Positions 10,731 to 20,790 of a stretch of DNA of 64,000 nucleotides are shown here, one piece after another. The notes under the pieces were generated by a model. It was not told where the DNA came from, did not search any database, and saw nothing but the letters and a program-made list of their open reading frames with translations. A program made the position numbers and the translations under genes. Each line of letters opens with the position of its first letter. The first letter of the stretch is position 1. The stretch is from NCBI RefSeq assembly GCF_029784165.1, contig NC_073694.1, positions 164,886,118-164,950,117 on the forward strand, in the 5' to 3' direction. The stretch is from Wyeomyia smithii. Its lineage: Eukaryota; Arthropoda; Insecta; Diptera; Culicidae.

Positions 10731-11500
10731 TTGACTAACATCGAATTCAGAAGGAAGCTGTCACATCTGAATTTAAGCAGATTATTCGTCTACAGGACCA
10801 TCAAGCGTTTCAAAGGTACAGGCACGGTTGTTCGCAAGAAGAAACCTAGTAAAAAACTGAGTATTCGGACTCCAGCGGTCATCAAAGCAGTAAAGAAACG
10901 TTTCCGGCGAAATCCGGCCCGATCGGCAAGAAAAATTGTGTGTGAAATTAACTTGAGCCACACTTCCATGCAAAATGTTATGTAAAAACAACCTTGGATT
11001 TTAAAGAGCAGAAAATCCACGGATTAACTCGTGAAAATATAACCGACAGGCTTGCTAGATCTCGGTTGCTGCTGAAGACGTCTCAGGTCACAATATAATT
11101 TTTTCGAGCGAAAAGTTATTCACTCTGGAGGCAACTTTGAACAAGCAAAATGACCGTGCTGATGGAGCATGTTTTCGTGACATTCCAGCCGATAAAAGAG
11201 CAGTTGAGCGATATCAAAATGCGTCAGCTGTGATGGTTTTGGGAGGAATATCGATCAAAGAGAAATTACCATTGCTATTCATTGACAGGGGCGTGAAAAT
11301 AAACAAGGAATACTACATGCAACACGTTATCAAAGTCCATTTGTATCCTTGCGCTAAAATGCTTTTTGAGAAAGACAGTTTTCTCTTTCAACAGGATTCA
11401 GCACCAGCGCATTAGTGCGTGTAATCAGAATTTACCTTGTTTCATCAGTTTATCTGAATGGCCTGCATCGTCGGCGGATTTGAACCCGCTCGACTTCAGT
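10731..11500 (+). pseudogene. Tc1/mariner-family transposase, degenerate
   Basis: The 5' part encodes a helix-turn-helix DNA-binding region (SRLFVYRTIKRFKGTGTV, then RTPAVIKAVKKRFRRNP). The 3' part encodes the catalytic region: IIFSSEKLFTLE, NKQNDR, VMVLGGIS, INKEYYMQHV and FQQDSAPAH. The second catalytic Asp (QQD) is present. In the first motif the family has SDEK but this copy has SSEK, so that Asp is lost. Stops and frame changes occur at 10983-10985, near 11095 and at 11413-11415, after which only scattered wording remains. A possible left terminus (tacagggtggcaac, about 10600) is present; no matching right terminus was found, so the element is probably truncated. It looks closest to the MaT/DD37D-type mariners, which is an inference. 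Confidence 0.82.
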
Positions 11501-11599
11501 ATCTGAGGATACATGTTAGAAAACTTGGACGACGTTAGGCATTAGAGTTTAGACACATTTAAAAAAAGTTTGTCTCCTCAATATAGTTAATTAGGGCAC

Positions 11600-12716
11600 G
11601 TAGGACGTTTGCGAGGGAGTTCATGGGGCAATACCAAGCGGGATTTATGGGTGCCCGTGCCACCACGGACCAAATATTCGCGGAACGGCAGGTTCTACAG
11701 AAGTGTCGTGAGTATAATGCGCCCACACATCTTTTGTTTATCGATTTTAAATCGGCGTACGACACAATCGATCGAGATCAGCTATGGCATATTATGCACG
11801 ATTACAGTTTCCCAGATAAACTGACACGGTTGGTCAAGTCGACGATGGATCGGGTGATGTGCGTAGTTCAAGTTGCGGGGACACTCTCGAGTCCCTTCGA
11901 ATTTTGAAGATTATCGTGTTTGCTATTCAACATCGCTTTGTTAGGTGTGATACGTAGGGCTGGTATCGACACGAGTGGGACGGTATCCAGGAGGTGTGTT
12001 CAGCTCTTTGGTTTCGCCGATGACATTGACCTTGTAGCACGAACCCTTGAGAAGATGACGGAGACGTTCAGCAGACTGAAGGCAGAAGCCGGACGGATTG
12101 GACTGGCCATAAACGCATCGAAAACTAAGTACATGAGAGGATGAGGTTTCGGAGAAGACAGTATAAATCTCCCGTCTCGAATTCATATTAGCGGTGATGA
12201 ATCGAAGTGGTAGACGAATTCGTGTACCTGGGCTCACTGGTGATTGCTGACAACGATACCAGTAGAGAAATTCGTCTACGCCCTTATGGCAGGAAATCGT
12301 GACTACTTTGGACTCCAGAGAACGCTCGAATAAAATCCGCCAGCGCACGATGACGACCATCTACAATGAAACAATGATCAGACCGGTAGTCCTCTACGGC
12401 CACGAAACCTGGTTTTCGAACGGAAGGTGCTGCGTACCATCTGTGGTGGAGTGCAGATGGAAGATGGATTATGGCGGAGGTAGATAAACCACGAATTGCA
12501 TCAGTTGCTGGGAGAACCACTCGTCGTTCAAACAGCGAAAATCAGGAGACTACGGTGGGCTGGGCATGTCGTAAGAATGTCAGACGGCAACCCGAGGAAA
12601 ATGACTCTCGATAACGACCTAACTGGAACGAGGTGACGAGGCATGCGAGCAAGGTGGCTCGATCAAGTGGAAGACGGCCTGCGGGGCCTCCGCAGACGAC
12701 ATGGCTGGTGAGCTGC
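11600..12716 (+). pseudogene. RTE-type non-LTR reverse transcriptase, 5'-truncated and degenerate
   Basis: The RT palm is readable: YQAGFMGARATTDQIF, motif A LFIDFKSAYDTIDRDQLW, LLFNIALLGVIRRAG, motif C FGFADDIDLVA, and RIGLAINASKTKYM. Then come a frameshifted EVVDEFVYLGSLV and a tail with HELHQLLG and IRRLRWAGHVVRMSDGNP. Both catalytic Asp motifs are intact. Motif B is damaged: a TGA at 11905-11907 and a small deletion remove the GLKQGD region. Further stops follow from 12142. Endonuclease is absent. The long 'DEFVYLG…RLRWAGHV' tail is characteristic of insect endonuclease-RT elements of RTE (JAM-like) type; the clade name is tentative. It lies immediately 3' of the dead mariner in the same orientation. 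Confidence 0.82.
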
Positions 12717-14230
12717 ATAATACTTGAAATGTGTAGAAAATATTTTGTAAGTTATTTCATGAAACGTTGGTTGAAAAACGTGCTTTATAATATTTATTGG
12801 TCGTTTTTATATCATTTCATGTACATTACGACCTCCAAAAGGGCATTACTTTAAAATGAACCGTACGACGTTTTTAGAATTTTGACCAGGTATTCAGGAC
12901 GTCATAACGAATCGAACGGTGTGCATCAGTGCAGTTGCCAGAAATACCGTCCGTGGGGGTTTCGAGAGAAAATGTGAACTTTGAGATTATTGAAGAGCGA
13001 GTCAGGTTGAGAGACAGTAAGTAACCTGAATCAATTACTATCATGTTAACAAAAGGCATTAGAAAAACAGTGGTTTAGCGCACTCACACCACTCATCCTC
13101 AAACCGGCTTGGGTTGCAGTAGAGAAATGAGTGCGAGAGAATATTGAAGAGAGAGACTGAAAGAGAACGACTTAGCAGATGAAAGAGTGTTTTACTGCGA
13201 TACCGCTCACCGTGTAACGCACTTGCTGTTTTAATTAACCGTTGCGCAGTTCAGTCAACGATCGAGTCGAAAACAATATTTAAATCAACTCAAGTTTTGT
13301 CTTCTTGATACAACATCTCTATGCAAAATTTCAGTTCAATCGTGCTGCAACCTTTTTCCCTGAAGTCTAGTCACGAAACTCCATTCCCACATGCAGACGT
13401 TTGATGCAATCTTCTGTTGTATAGTCTGAAATAGAATATTTTTCCGTCATTCCTTCGCCAGAATAATGTACTGATACTAGACACCTTGTTGGAGAAACAA
13501 CGACGACCGCATGGCAGCAAAATGAGTGCCGTAAACTGGAGTGACTTTGATCACTCTACCTCTTTCTTGAAATTATGTTAAAAAAGCGCTCTTAGTACTC
13601 GGGGTTTGAAGTTACCTCCACTGATTGTGTTGATATATGTCTTCATTGCTACTATTCATGCATTTCCTGCTATTTAAAGAGTGTTGTAACATACGGTTCA
13701 AACAACTAGTTGCAATACGTGAAGTTTTTTTTATTTTGTTTCCAGATTGTTCTTTAGAAAAACAATCATTGTTATAATGATGATTTTCATTATTATTTTT
13801 GCAAGTTTTTCCTCAAAGGCAATGTTGAGTTCCAATAATCTCCACGGCGTGTTAAATATTTTCTTCTTAACAACAACCAAAGTCGTAAAGTTACATGCAA
13901 ATTTGCATAATTCATATTCCACGTGGACTATTTTTTGATGATTTTAGTGGATAGTCATGCATATATATGTATTGTGAAAAAGAAGAAATGGCCCTGAATT
14001 ATTTTTCACATTTATAAACTCATTTAGGTCGTTTTATGCTGTCTCTGTCTTAATCTAGCAACAGACTTGAATGCTGGTGGTCGTCATTTTCTCTGCACGT
14101 ACGGAGAATTCTGTATTACAAATCCCTGGCAAAGGTCTAAAAGATTAACTTAGCCATTGCAAACGGACATCCGGAAGTCGAGCCTTAAAGCGATTAAAGG
14201 GTTACTTTTTTGGCCGATAAAAACATAGAA

Positions 14231-14290
14231 TTTTAGATATCGGAAAATACTTTTCCGATGTCTAAAATTGATTTTTTAATCAATTTTAGA
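14231..14290. repeat. Overlapping short hairpins
   Basis: The arms aattttagatatcggaaaa and its inverse ttttccgatgtctaaaatt are separated by 3 bases. Immediately after, ctaaaattgatt and aatcaattttag pair around a T-run. The inner wording (agggttacttttttggcc upstream) recalls the start of another repeat at 15950, so this is probably the decayed end of a dispersed element. Confidence 0.55.
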
Positions 14291-15321
14291 TTGAAAAATC
14301 GAAATGGATGGATCGTCGAGTTAGTAAGTTTGTGAACTAAAAGAGGGAATTCGACTGATTTTTCTGATTTGCATTTTTACCGCGTGATATAAGTGAAACT
14401 TTTACCGCTTGGAGGCTACACATCCTGAAAGCCCATTGAGCAGAAATTTTGCATGCAGACTTTTTTCGAGGAGATGCTAAATTGAATTCGTAGGTCAAAT
14501 TTTTGCCATCCATTGGCACTCTAATAAATAGTAATGATGAACTCTAATATTGGAAAAAATATTAAATTTAAAATGCTCTGGAGGGGGGTTTGAAACTTAA
14601 CCCCCTTGGCTGCGCCACTTGTGTACATAGATCATTTGGTGCATTTATTTATAATAACTTCCTGTGAGAACACCGTGAATTGGTGTTTGGTACTAATCTT
14701 CGCTCGGCACGCAACGAATGAAGAACAGCAATAACGCAAAATGGTTCTTTAAGTAACAAATCTGTTACTTAAAAAGCAACAAAGTTCTTCTCCAGTCAAG
14801 TAACAACACATACTCTCATATATTTCGCGCATGTTACGGGAGTACGACTATCTAGTAATGGTTGTTTCAACTACCTGCAAAATTTTCACTGTCGATAAAT
14901 GTTCCCTTACAATTTCCAGTCAAAAATACATCACGAACCGTCACGTATGTTGCATATGTTATTAGTTACTTTTATCTCCAATTCATCCAGATTGCGTGTA
15001 TTAGTTTGTTCGTTGTACGCATCCAGAGTAGAGAAAAAATATGACAAGAGCTGCCAAGCAGCACTTTCCCCCGTTATATAGTATACAAACATTGATGATT
15101 TCAAAGACTTCATATGCGTCTTGAAATCACATCACGATCTGTAAACTGCGTTAGAGAGAAAGTGCTTATTCGTGAATGGAGGGGACAGATATGAATCTGA
15201 TCGTTGCCTCAATACAAATGCAGCGAGTGAAGTCTCGATACACATGCATTATGGTTTTTCACAAAAAGTAACAAAATCTTGCTCAAAAGTAACAAAAATA
15301 TCCCCGTTAGTGTTGGGTGTG

Positions 15322-15369
15322 GTTGCCTTTTCTACAGTTACCTTTTCTACAGTTGCCTTTTCTACAGTA
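15322..15369. repeat. 15 bp unit, three tandem copies
   Basis: The unit gttgccttttctaca (second copy gttacc…) is repeated three times in tandem. It is a short minisatellite with no other visible role. Confidence 0.75.
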
Positions 15370-15529
15370 TGAAATAGCAATATCCCATTCATCACCATGG
15401 CATCAATCCCCGTACTTTTCACATGCGAGCGCTGTGCCATCTGAGATACATCCTTTTTTTTAACAGTTTTGTTACTGCTGCACTAAATGTTGCCACTTCC
15501 GGAATCTAGCGCACGAGATCTTTCGAATA

Positions 15530-15810
15530 ATGATTAATCTTCAAATACTTGTTTATTTGTCTTGAGAAAGTCAGTTTGCTGTTCAAAATCTGACATGCTG
15601 ATTGCAACCTTTGTACTACCCCGACAGAGTGGGGAAATAAAGGCACTCCGTCTGAAAAGTACCGCGCTGTTGGTGAAATATTTGACCAACCAGGCAAATG
15701 ATTTGTTTAAGCCGAGAGCAAATGCGGAAAGCCAGCTGATACTAGCGCAACTCACTGCTGCTACTGGCGCAATCCGCTACTTTCCGTTCCAACGAAGCTT
15801 GGCTATTTGT
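15530..15810 (-). repeat. Histone-gene-like repeat, copy e (H2A-like wording)
   Basis: On the minus strand the order is: agccaagc wording of the upstream region, a degenerate body (tctcggcttaaac, tttgcctggttggtc, agcgcggtac), the 3' unit word tccccactctgtcggggtag, then a hairpin TGACTT-TCTC-AAGACA (15573-15558) followed by aataaacaag and ttgaagattaat. The body word order resembles histone H2A codons for SRSNRAGLQFPVGRI, but it is too decayed to be certain. Copy f (20510-20790) is the closest relative. Confidence 0.5.
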
Positions 15811-15949
15811 CATTATGTCATTTTCATCTCACATCTTTCTTTGGATATTGTCAATATCTACTCAAATAACACACTATTTTACACGAATTACTTTTTACTC
15901 AGAAAAACTATTTTGGAGCCGTAGTGTCTTCAGCAAAGTTGTTTTATTA

Positions 15950-16430
15950 AGGGGTTATATACCTTTTTGGTCGAGAAAAATGAGGGAAGTTTGAATTTAT
16001 TTTTAAGTGCATAGCACCATTTTCATTGCATCAAAATGGTATTTTTCTGAAAGTACAGTTTATCAACAACAAAAAAATACGTTTGGTTTCGAGATATACC
16101 AATTATTACTGGAGTAATGGCCGTATCCCCGAAACGCTATTTTTTGCAGAGGCTTGCGGTGATCCTGATATAGACTCAGCGGGTCAACCGAAATCAAAAA
16201 ACTCATATTATTTCATTAGCTTAGAAGTGTGCCGTGACCTTGAACGATCGCTTTTATGAGTATTTGGTTTTCAGTGCAAACGGGAACGTTTTTCCAAAAA
16301 ATGCACGTTCTGAGCGTTAAAAATTGCATTAAATTTTTTTTGCGGCAAAATGTAACTGTATGTTTCAAAAAGCGAGCGTTCAAGGACCGGCGAATTTAAT
16401 AACAAAAATTAAAAAAAAACCTAAATTAAT
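15950..16430. other. Dispersed repeat-like intronic sequence
   Basis: It begins aaggggttatatacctttttgg, wording that resembles 14215-14235. A 77-codon frame at 16026-16259 is open, but nothing identifies it. No second terminus was found. Confidence 0.35.
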
Positions 16431-16599
16431 CCACCTAGCGGTCAGACCCAGCCTTTCTTATTCAAACTTATTATTTGTAAAAATATATTTACATGAACGC
16501 TTCAATCCAATAAATGTGTATTCACTTTTTGGGTTCTAAAATAATGATGTTGTAATAGAAGTATCAAATTTGACGTAATGTAAATGCTCAATAAATAGC

Positions 16600-17707
16600 A
16601 AAATAAAATAAATGACTCTTAATTTCGAACAATTCAATCACGAGCGATACCCGGAACATTCAAATGGTACGATACCACATTTAAATTATATTGTGGCCAC
16701 ATATATTGATCAAAGCAGGTATAGTTTTAAATAGCCTATGAATTTCTTTTCTTTCCATAACTTTTGAACCACATATCAAATTGTTATGAAGTTTGTAATT
16801 TGTAAGTTTGAGAGATGACTCGTTCGTATGACACTAGTTATGTTCAAATAAGTCGTGTAATCTTTGAGATAATAGAATTCCGTTGTTTTATTAACAATTT
16901 AATACATAACGGTTGCTTAGTTCGATTATAATCAAATGAAATGGGAACGTGTAGGGCAGCCAAACTTTGAAACCACGTGTTAAATCATAATTCATCAGTT
17001 AACCCTTAACTAACCCGTTCATCAGATAATACTATTGATCAAATCGGTTGTGTACTTTCTGAGATAATGAAGTTTCGTGATTTTCACAATTCGGTACATT
17101 ACAGACGAAGTTACAGTTCGATTACAGTAAAATTCAATAGGGTGTTATGAGTCAGCTAGACCTTTCATTTGACACTAGTTTCGTGAAAATCGGCTCAGCC
17201 ATCTCTGAGAAAAGTGAATGAGTTTATGTATTCTTCGGAATATGTTTCTTTTCAAAGCTAGATTTCACATTTTTAAACATAACAGGCAAAGTAATAGTCC
17301 GATAGCGAAAAATCAATAGGGTCTAATGGGGTAACTAGACCTTTCAAATGACACTGATTTTGTGGAAATCGGTCCAGCCATCTCTGATAAACATGAGTGA
17401 AGTTAAACAGTCTTCAGAAGACGTTTCTTTTCATAACTTTTGAACCACATGTTCAATCTATATAAAGTTAAGGGTTTTTAAGATAGCCCGTTCATTTGAT
17501 ACCAATTTTATTGAAATCGGTTGTGTGGTTTCTGGGATATTGATGTTTCGTGATTTTTACATTTTTAAACATAACCTCTAAAATAAAAATCCAATTACAA
17601 TGAAATTTAATAGGGTCGTATGGGGCAACTAGAACTTTAATTTGCATATAATTTCATGAAAATCGGTTCAGCCATCTCTGAGAAAAGTGAGTGAAGATAA
17701 AAATCTG

Positions 17708-17771
<64 letters not shown>

Positions 17772-17897
17772 TACATACATACATACATACAGAAAATGCT
17801 CAGCTCGTCGAACTGAGTCGAGTGATGTATGCCATTCGGCCCTTTGGAGCACGGTTTTGCAAGTGATTGCTATACCTTCCTAGGAGAAAGGCAAAAA
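16600..17897 (+). repeat. 1.3 kb dispersed repeat, first of two tandem copies
   Basis: This copy runs from tgactcttaatttcgaac to the characteristic end ctaggagaaaggcaaaaa. Inside, a unit of about 190 bp recurs several times, marked by 'aatcggttcagccatctctg', 'acctttca(a/t)atgacact' and 'caatagggt(c/g)t(t/a)atg'. The 3' third holds a CATA/CA microsatellite (17708-17792) and then 'aaaatgctcagctcgtc'. No protein coding is seen. Orientation is arbitrary. Confidence 0.8.
17708..17792. repeat. (CATA)n-(CA)n-(CATA)n microsatellite
   Basis: CATA units flank about 55 bases of pure CA on both sides. The second repeat copy has a pure CA run at the equivalent place (19046-19080), so the microsatellite is part of the repeat and evolves in it. 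Confidence 0.95.
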
Positions 17898-17943
17898 GTT
17901 AAAAAAATTATTAATTAGGAGTAAAATATTCGTGCTGAAGAAA

Positions 17944-19044
17944 TAGCGAAATAAAAGAAATGACTTTGAATTTCGTACACTTCAATCACGAGCAATACCG
18001 GGAACGTACGAATAGCACAATACCAAATTTAAATTTTGTTGAGGCCATATGTTTTGATCAAAGCAGTTACAGTTTTAAATAGTCTTTGAATTTCGTTTCT
18101 TTTCATAACTTTTGAACCACATATCAAATTGCTATGAATTTTTTTACTTGTGAGTTTGAGAGATAACCCGGGGGAACTTATAGGAAAGCCAAACTTTTCA
18201 TTTGACACTAAGATTGTTGAATTTAGTCCAGCCATTTTTGAGAAAACGAGAGAATTTCACCGGAACATGTTTCTTTTCACAATTTTTTGAGCCACGTGTT
18301 TAATCACTATAAAACTCATCAATTAACCTTTAACTAGCCAGTTCATTTGATGCCAATATTGTTCAAATCGGTTGTGTAGTTTCTGAGATAATGAAGTTTC
18401 GTGATTTTCATATTATGATAAATTACAGACAAAGTAACAGACCGATTTCATTACTATTCAATAGGGTGTTATGAGGCAGCTAGACCTTTCATTTGACACT
18501 AATTTCGTGGAAATCGGTTCAGCCATCTATGAGTAAAGTGAGTGAGTTTAAGTAGTCTTCGGAATATGTTTCTTTTCAAAGCTGGATTTCACATTTTTAA
18601 ACATAACAGGCAAAGTAGTAGTCCGATTGCAAAAAAATCAATAGGGTCTTATGGGGTAACTAGACCTTCCAAATGACACTAATTTTGTGGAAATCGGTTC
18701 AGCCATCTCTGAGAAACAAGAGTGAGATTAAACACTCTCCAGAACACGTTTCTTCAAATAACTTCTGAACCACACGATCAATCTTCATGAAACTCAAAAG
18801 TTAAGGGTTTTTTTTAAGTAGCTCGTTCATTTAAAACCAATTTTGTTAAAATCCATTAAGTAGTTTCTGAGATAATGATGTTTCGTGATTCTCACATTTT
18901 TAAAGATAACCTCTAAATTAAAAATCCGATTGCAATGAAATTCAATAGGGTCTTATGGGGCAACTAGACCTCTCATCTGCAAATAATTTCATGATGATCG
19001 ATCCAGCCATCTCTGAGAAAATCGAGTGAGATTGGGAGAGCGTT

Positions 19045-19083
<39 letters not shown>

Positions 19084-19201
19084 GAAAATGCTCAGCTCGT
19101 CAAACTAAGTCGATTGATATACGAGATTCGACCCTTTGGAGCATTTTTATACCTTTGGTTTTTCCAGTGATTGCTATACCTTTCTAGGAGAAAGGCAAAA
19201 A
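17944..19201 (+). repeat. 1.26 kb dispersed repeat, second tandem copy
   Basis: It aligns with 16600-17897 from end to end: atgactttgaatttcgtac near the start, the same internal 190 bp units, a CA microsatellite at 19046-19080, and the same terminal ctaggagaaaggcaaaaa. The two copies are clearly diverged (many substitutions and small indels), so the duplication is not recent. Confidence 0.8.
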
Positions 19202-19374
19202 GGTGAAGGAAATCGGTTCAGTCGTCGATAATCAAAGATATATGAGGGACAAAAGTAATTTTTCGTTGATAAAATTGTTTGTCTAGCAAACAACATTGTA
19301 GAACATTGAAAAATTGTAGAAAACCACTGCTATATTTAGAAAATCTATAACGAGCGTCTTTGCAAAGTGATTGA

Positions 19375-19488
19375 GAAATCAAAGAAATAGTTATCGGTTT
19401 CCGTTATACCTTACTAAATTTTTTATTTTTTTTATTTAGTAAAATTTAGTAGAGTATAACGGAAACCGATAACTATTTCTTTGATTTC
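19375..19488. repeat. Near-perfect 114 bp hairpin
   Basis: Two 48 bp arms (19375-19422 and 19441-19488) are inverted copies with only two mismatches, separated by an 18 base A/T loop. The arm begins gaaatcaaagaaatagttat. It could be a very small foldback element or a source of hairpin small RNA. Nothing shows that it is transcribed on its own, but it lies inside an intron of the receptor gene and would be in its pre-mRNA. Confidence 0.85.
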
Positions 19489-19568
19489 ACTGCTAAATGT
19501 TATATTGAAAAATATTGATTTTTATTGGCAATCTGTATAAGACACAATAAAATTCCTTTGATTTAGGC

Positions 19569-20264
19569 CAGTGGTTTTCAACCTTTTTCAGTTCATGCAC
19601 CCCCATTTGATAATTCACAAAAGCTTTCCCCCCCCCCCCCCCCCCATCAGCACCATGAAAGAAAAGCTGTAGTAATTGAAAAATATAAGGCTTTTAAACT
19701 TTTATTTTTAACAGGCTTCAAGTTTATTAAAAATACTTCCCGTTTTATCCATCCTCATTGTTCTAACACACTGCGCAATACGTTCAAAGAAATCTACTCC
19801 TTTTTCAGAATACCCTGGGTGCGTCTTGAAATGCTGCTTTGTCTTATATGCTTTCATGGAGACATTGGAAAGAATTTTCAGGCAAACTAAACATTGTCAT
19901 TGTGGTTTTTCTTCTCCATTGACAATAATGGAGGAGAATCCGAACTGAAGGTACGTAGATTCGTACTTACTTTTTAAGAAGCCATAGTTATTTCCTACAA
20001 ATAAAAACATTATTTACAATGATGAAAACATTTGAGAACTTTAAACCTTACCAATCCTGATCGTACAGTTTAGGAACAATTGTTTCTAAATTCAACGGAA
20101 AGCAGAAGTCAAGTGCTTGGTAATTCATTTGACACTGAAAAAATGCTGCTCCACCGTCAATCACAAAAGCGCATTACATGTGAAATTTTTACACTCGCAA
20201 TTTCCCCCCTGCAACGGCTAAATTCCCCCCTCGGGGGGGAATTCTCTCCGGTTGAAAACCACTG
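19569..20264. mobile_element. hAT element (Charlie-like), non-autonomous, 696 bp
   Basis: Termini are cagtggttttcaacc and its inverse ggttgaaaaccactg, the classic hAT end. The 8 bp flanks are atttaggc (19561-19568) and atttagac (20265-20272), a target duplication with one mismatch. Just inside the left end is a C-run of about 20 bases, with a related C/G-rich patch inside the right end. The interior holds a remnant of the transposase N-terminus on the minus strand (see next entry); the catalytic region is missing. Confidence 0.9.
19708..19995 (-). pseudogene. hAT transposase BED zinc-finger remnant
   Basis: On the minus strand a frame reads NNYGFLKSKYESTYLQFGF, then after a TGA QCLVCLKILSNVSM, KTKQHFKTHPGY and FFERIAQCVRTMRM. 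The spacing CxxC…HxxxxH fits the BED-type finger that opens hAT/Charlie transposases and their domesticated ZBED relatives. One in-frame TGA follows GEEKPQ, and the frame ends at 19708-19710. It is a decayed fragment inside the hAT element. Confidence 0.75.
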
Positions 20265-20509
20265 ATTTAGACAGATAGAAGTATGGCGTCTGTTACAAAC
20301 TTGTTTCTTGTAAAATGTGCTACAACTTTGCCGAACAAAGTAAATTTTTATATGCAGAAATGAAAAAAAATGAAAATCGCTTCTCACTTTAGTGAATTAA
20401 TCACAAAATTGCAACTTTTATAAAATGGAGAATAATTACCGTATCAACATTGCTGAAGGTCCTGCAGTTCCAAAATCAAGTTTTTAGATCAAAATAACTT
20501 CGATCATGT

Positions 20510-20790
20510 TTCGGCAGCTTTGGAAACAGTATGCAGTGGGAAAATAAAGGCACTTTGGTAACGCACACTGAAGAGTACACGCTGTTGCTGATACATTCGA
20601 CCAACTAGGCAAATTATTTGTTTAAGCCGAAAGCAAATACGAAAAACCAACTGGTACTGGCGCAACCCGCTGCTGCTACTGCTGCAATTCTTCACGCTGC
20701 GGGTAATTGGGTATACTATTCAGTTGATCTTTTAGGGAAAGCGACCAATCAGAGGACGTAATTTTTGTTTCAACAAGGCTTGGCTATTTG
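20510..20790 (-). repeat. Histone-gene-like repeat, copy f (H2A-like wording)
   Basis: In minus-strand order: a CCAAT-type box (ctgattgg, 20752-20745) in the same context as copies a and d, no clear TATA box, a CAG/AGC-rich stretch, and a body matching copy e (gggttgcgccagtacc, ttgcctagttggtcg, cagcaacagcg). The translated piece GLRQYQ…LVGRMYQQQR vaguely parallels the H2A segment AGLQFPVGRIHRLLRK. It is cut before the hairpin region. Confidence 0.5.

Larger units (their letters stand above)
12717..15529. other. Intronic sequence with small hairpins, no gene
   Basis: I find no coding resemblance here. Around 14231-14290 two overlapping hairpins occur (see separate entry). The sequence 14575-14620 (ggaggggggtttgaaactta) looks like a common dispersed repeat. 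At 15322-15369 a 15 bp unit (gttgccttttctaca) is present three times. Several 60-codon frames are open by chance. Confidence 0.4.

Noticed and set aside
17637..17852. Frame rich in CVCVCV/YVCMY residues
   Set aside because: Translation of the CA/CATA microsatellite.
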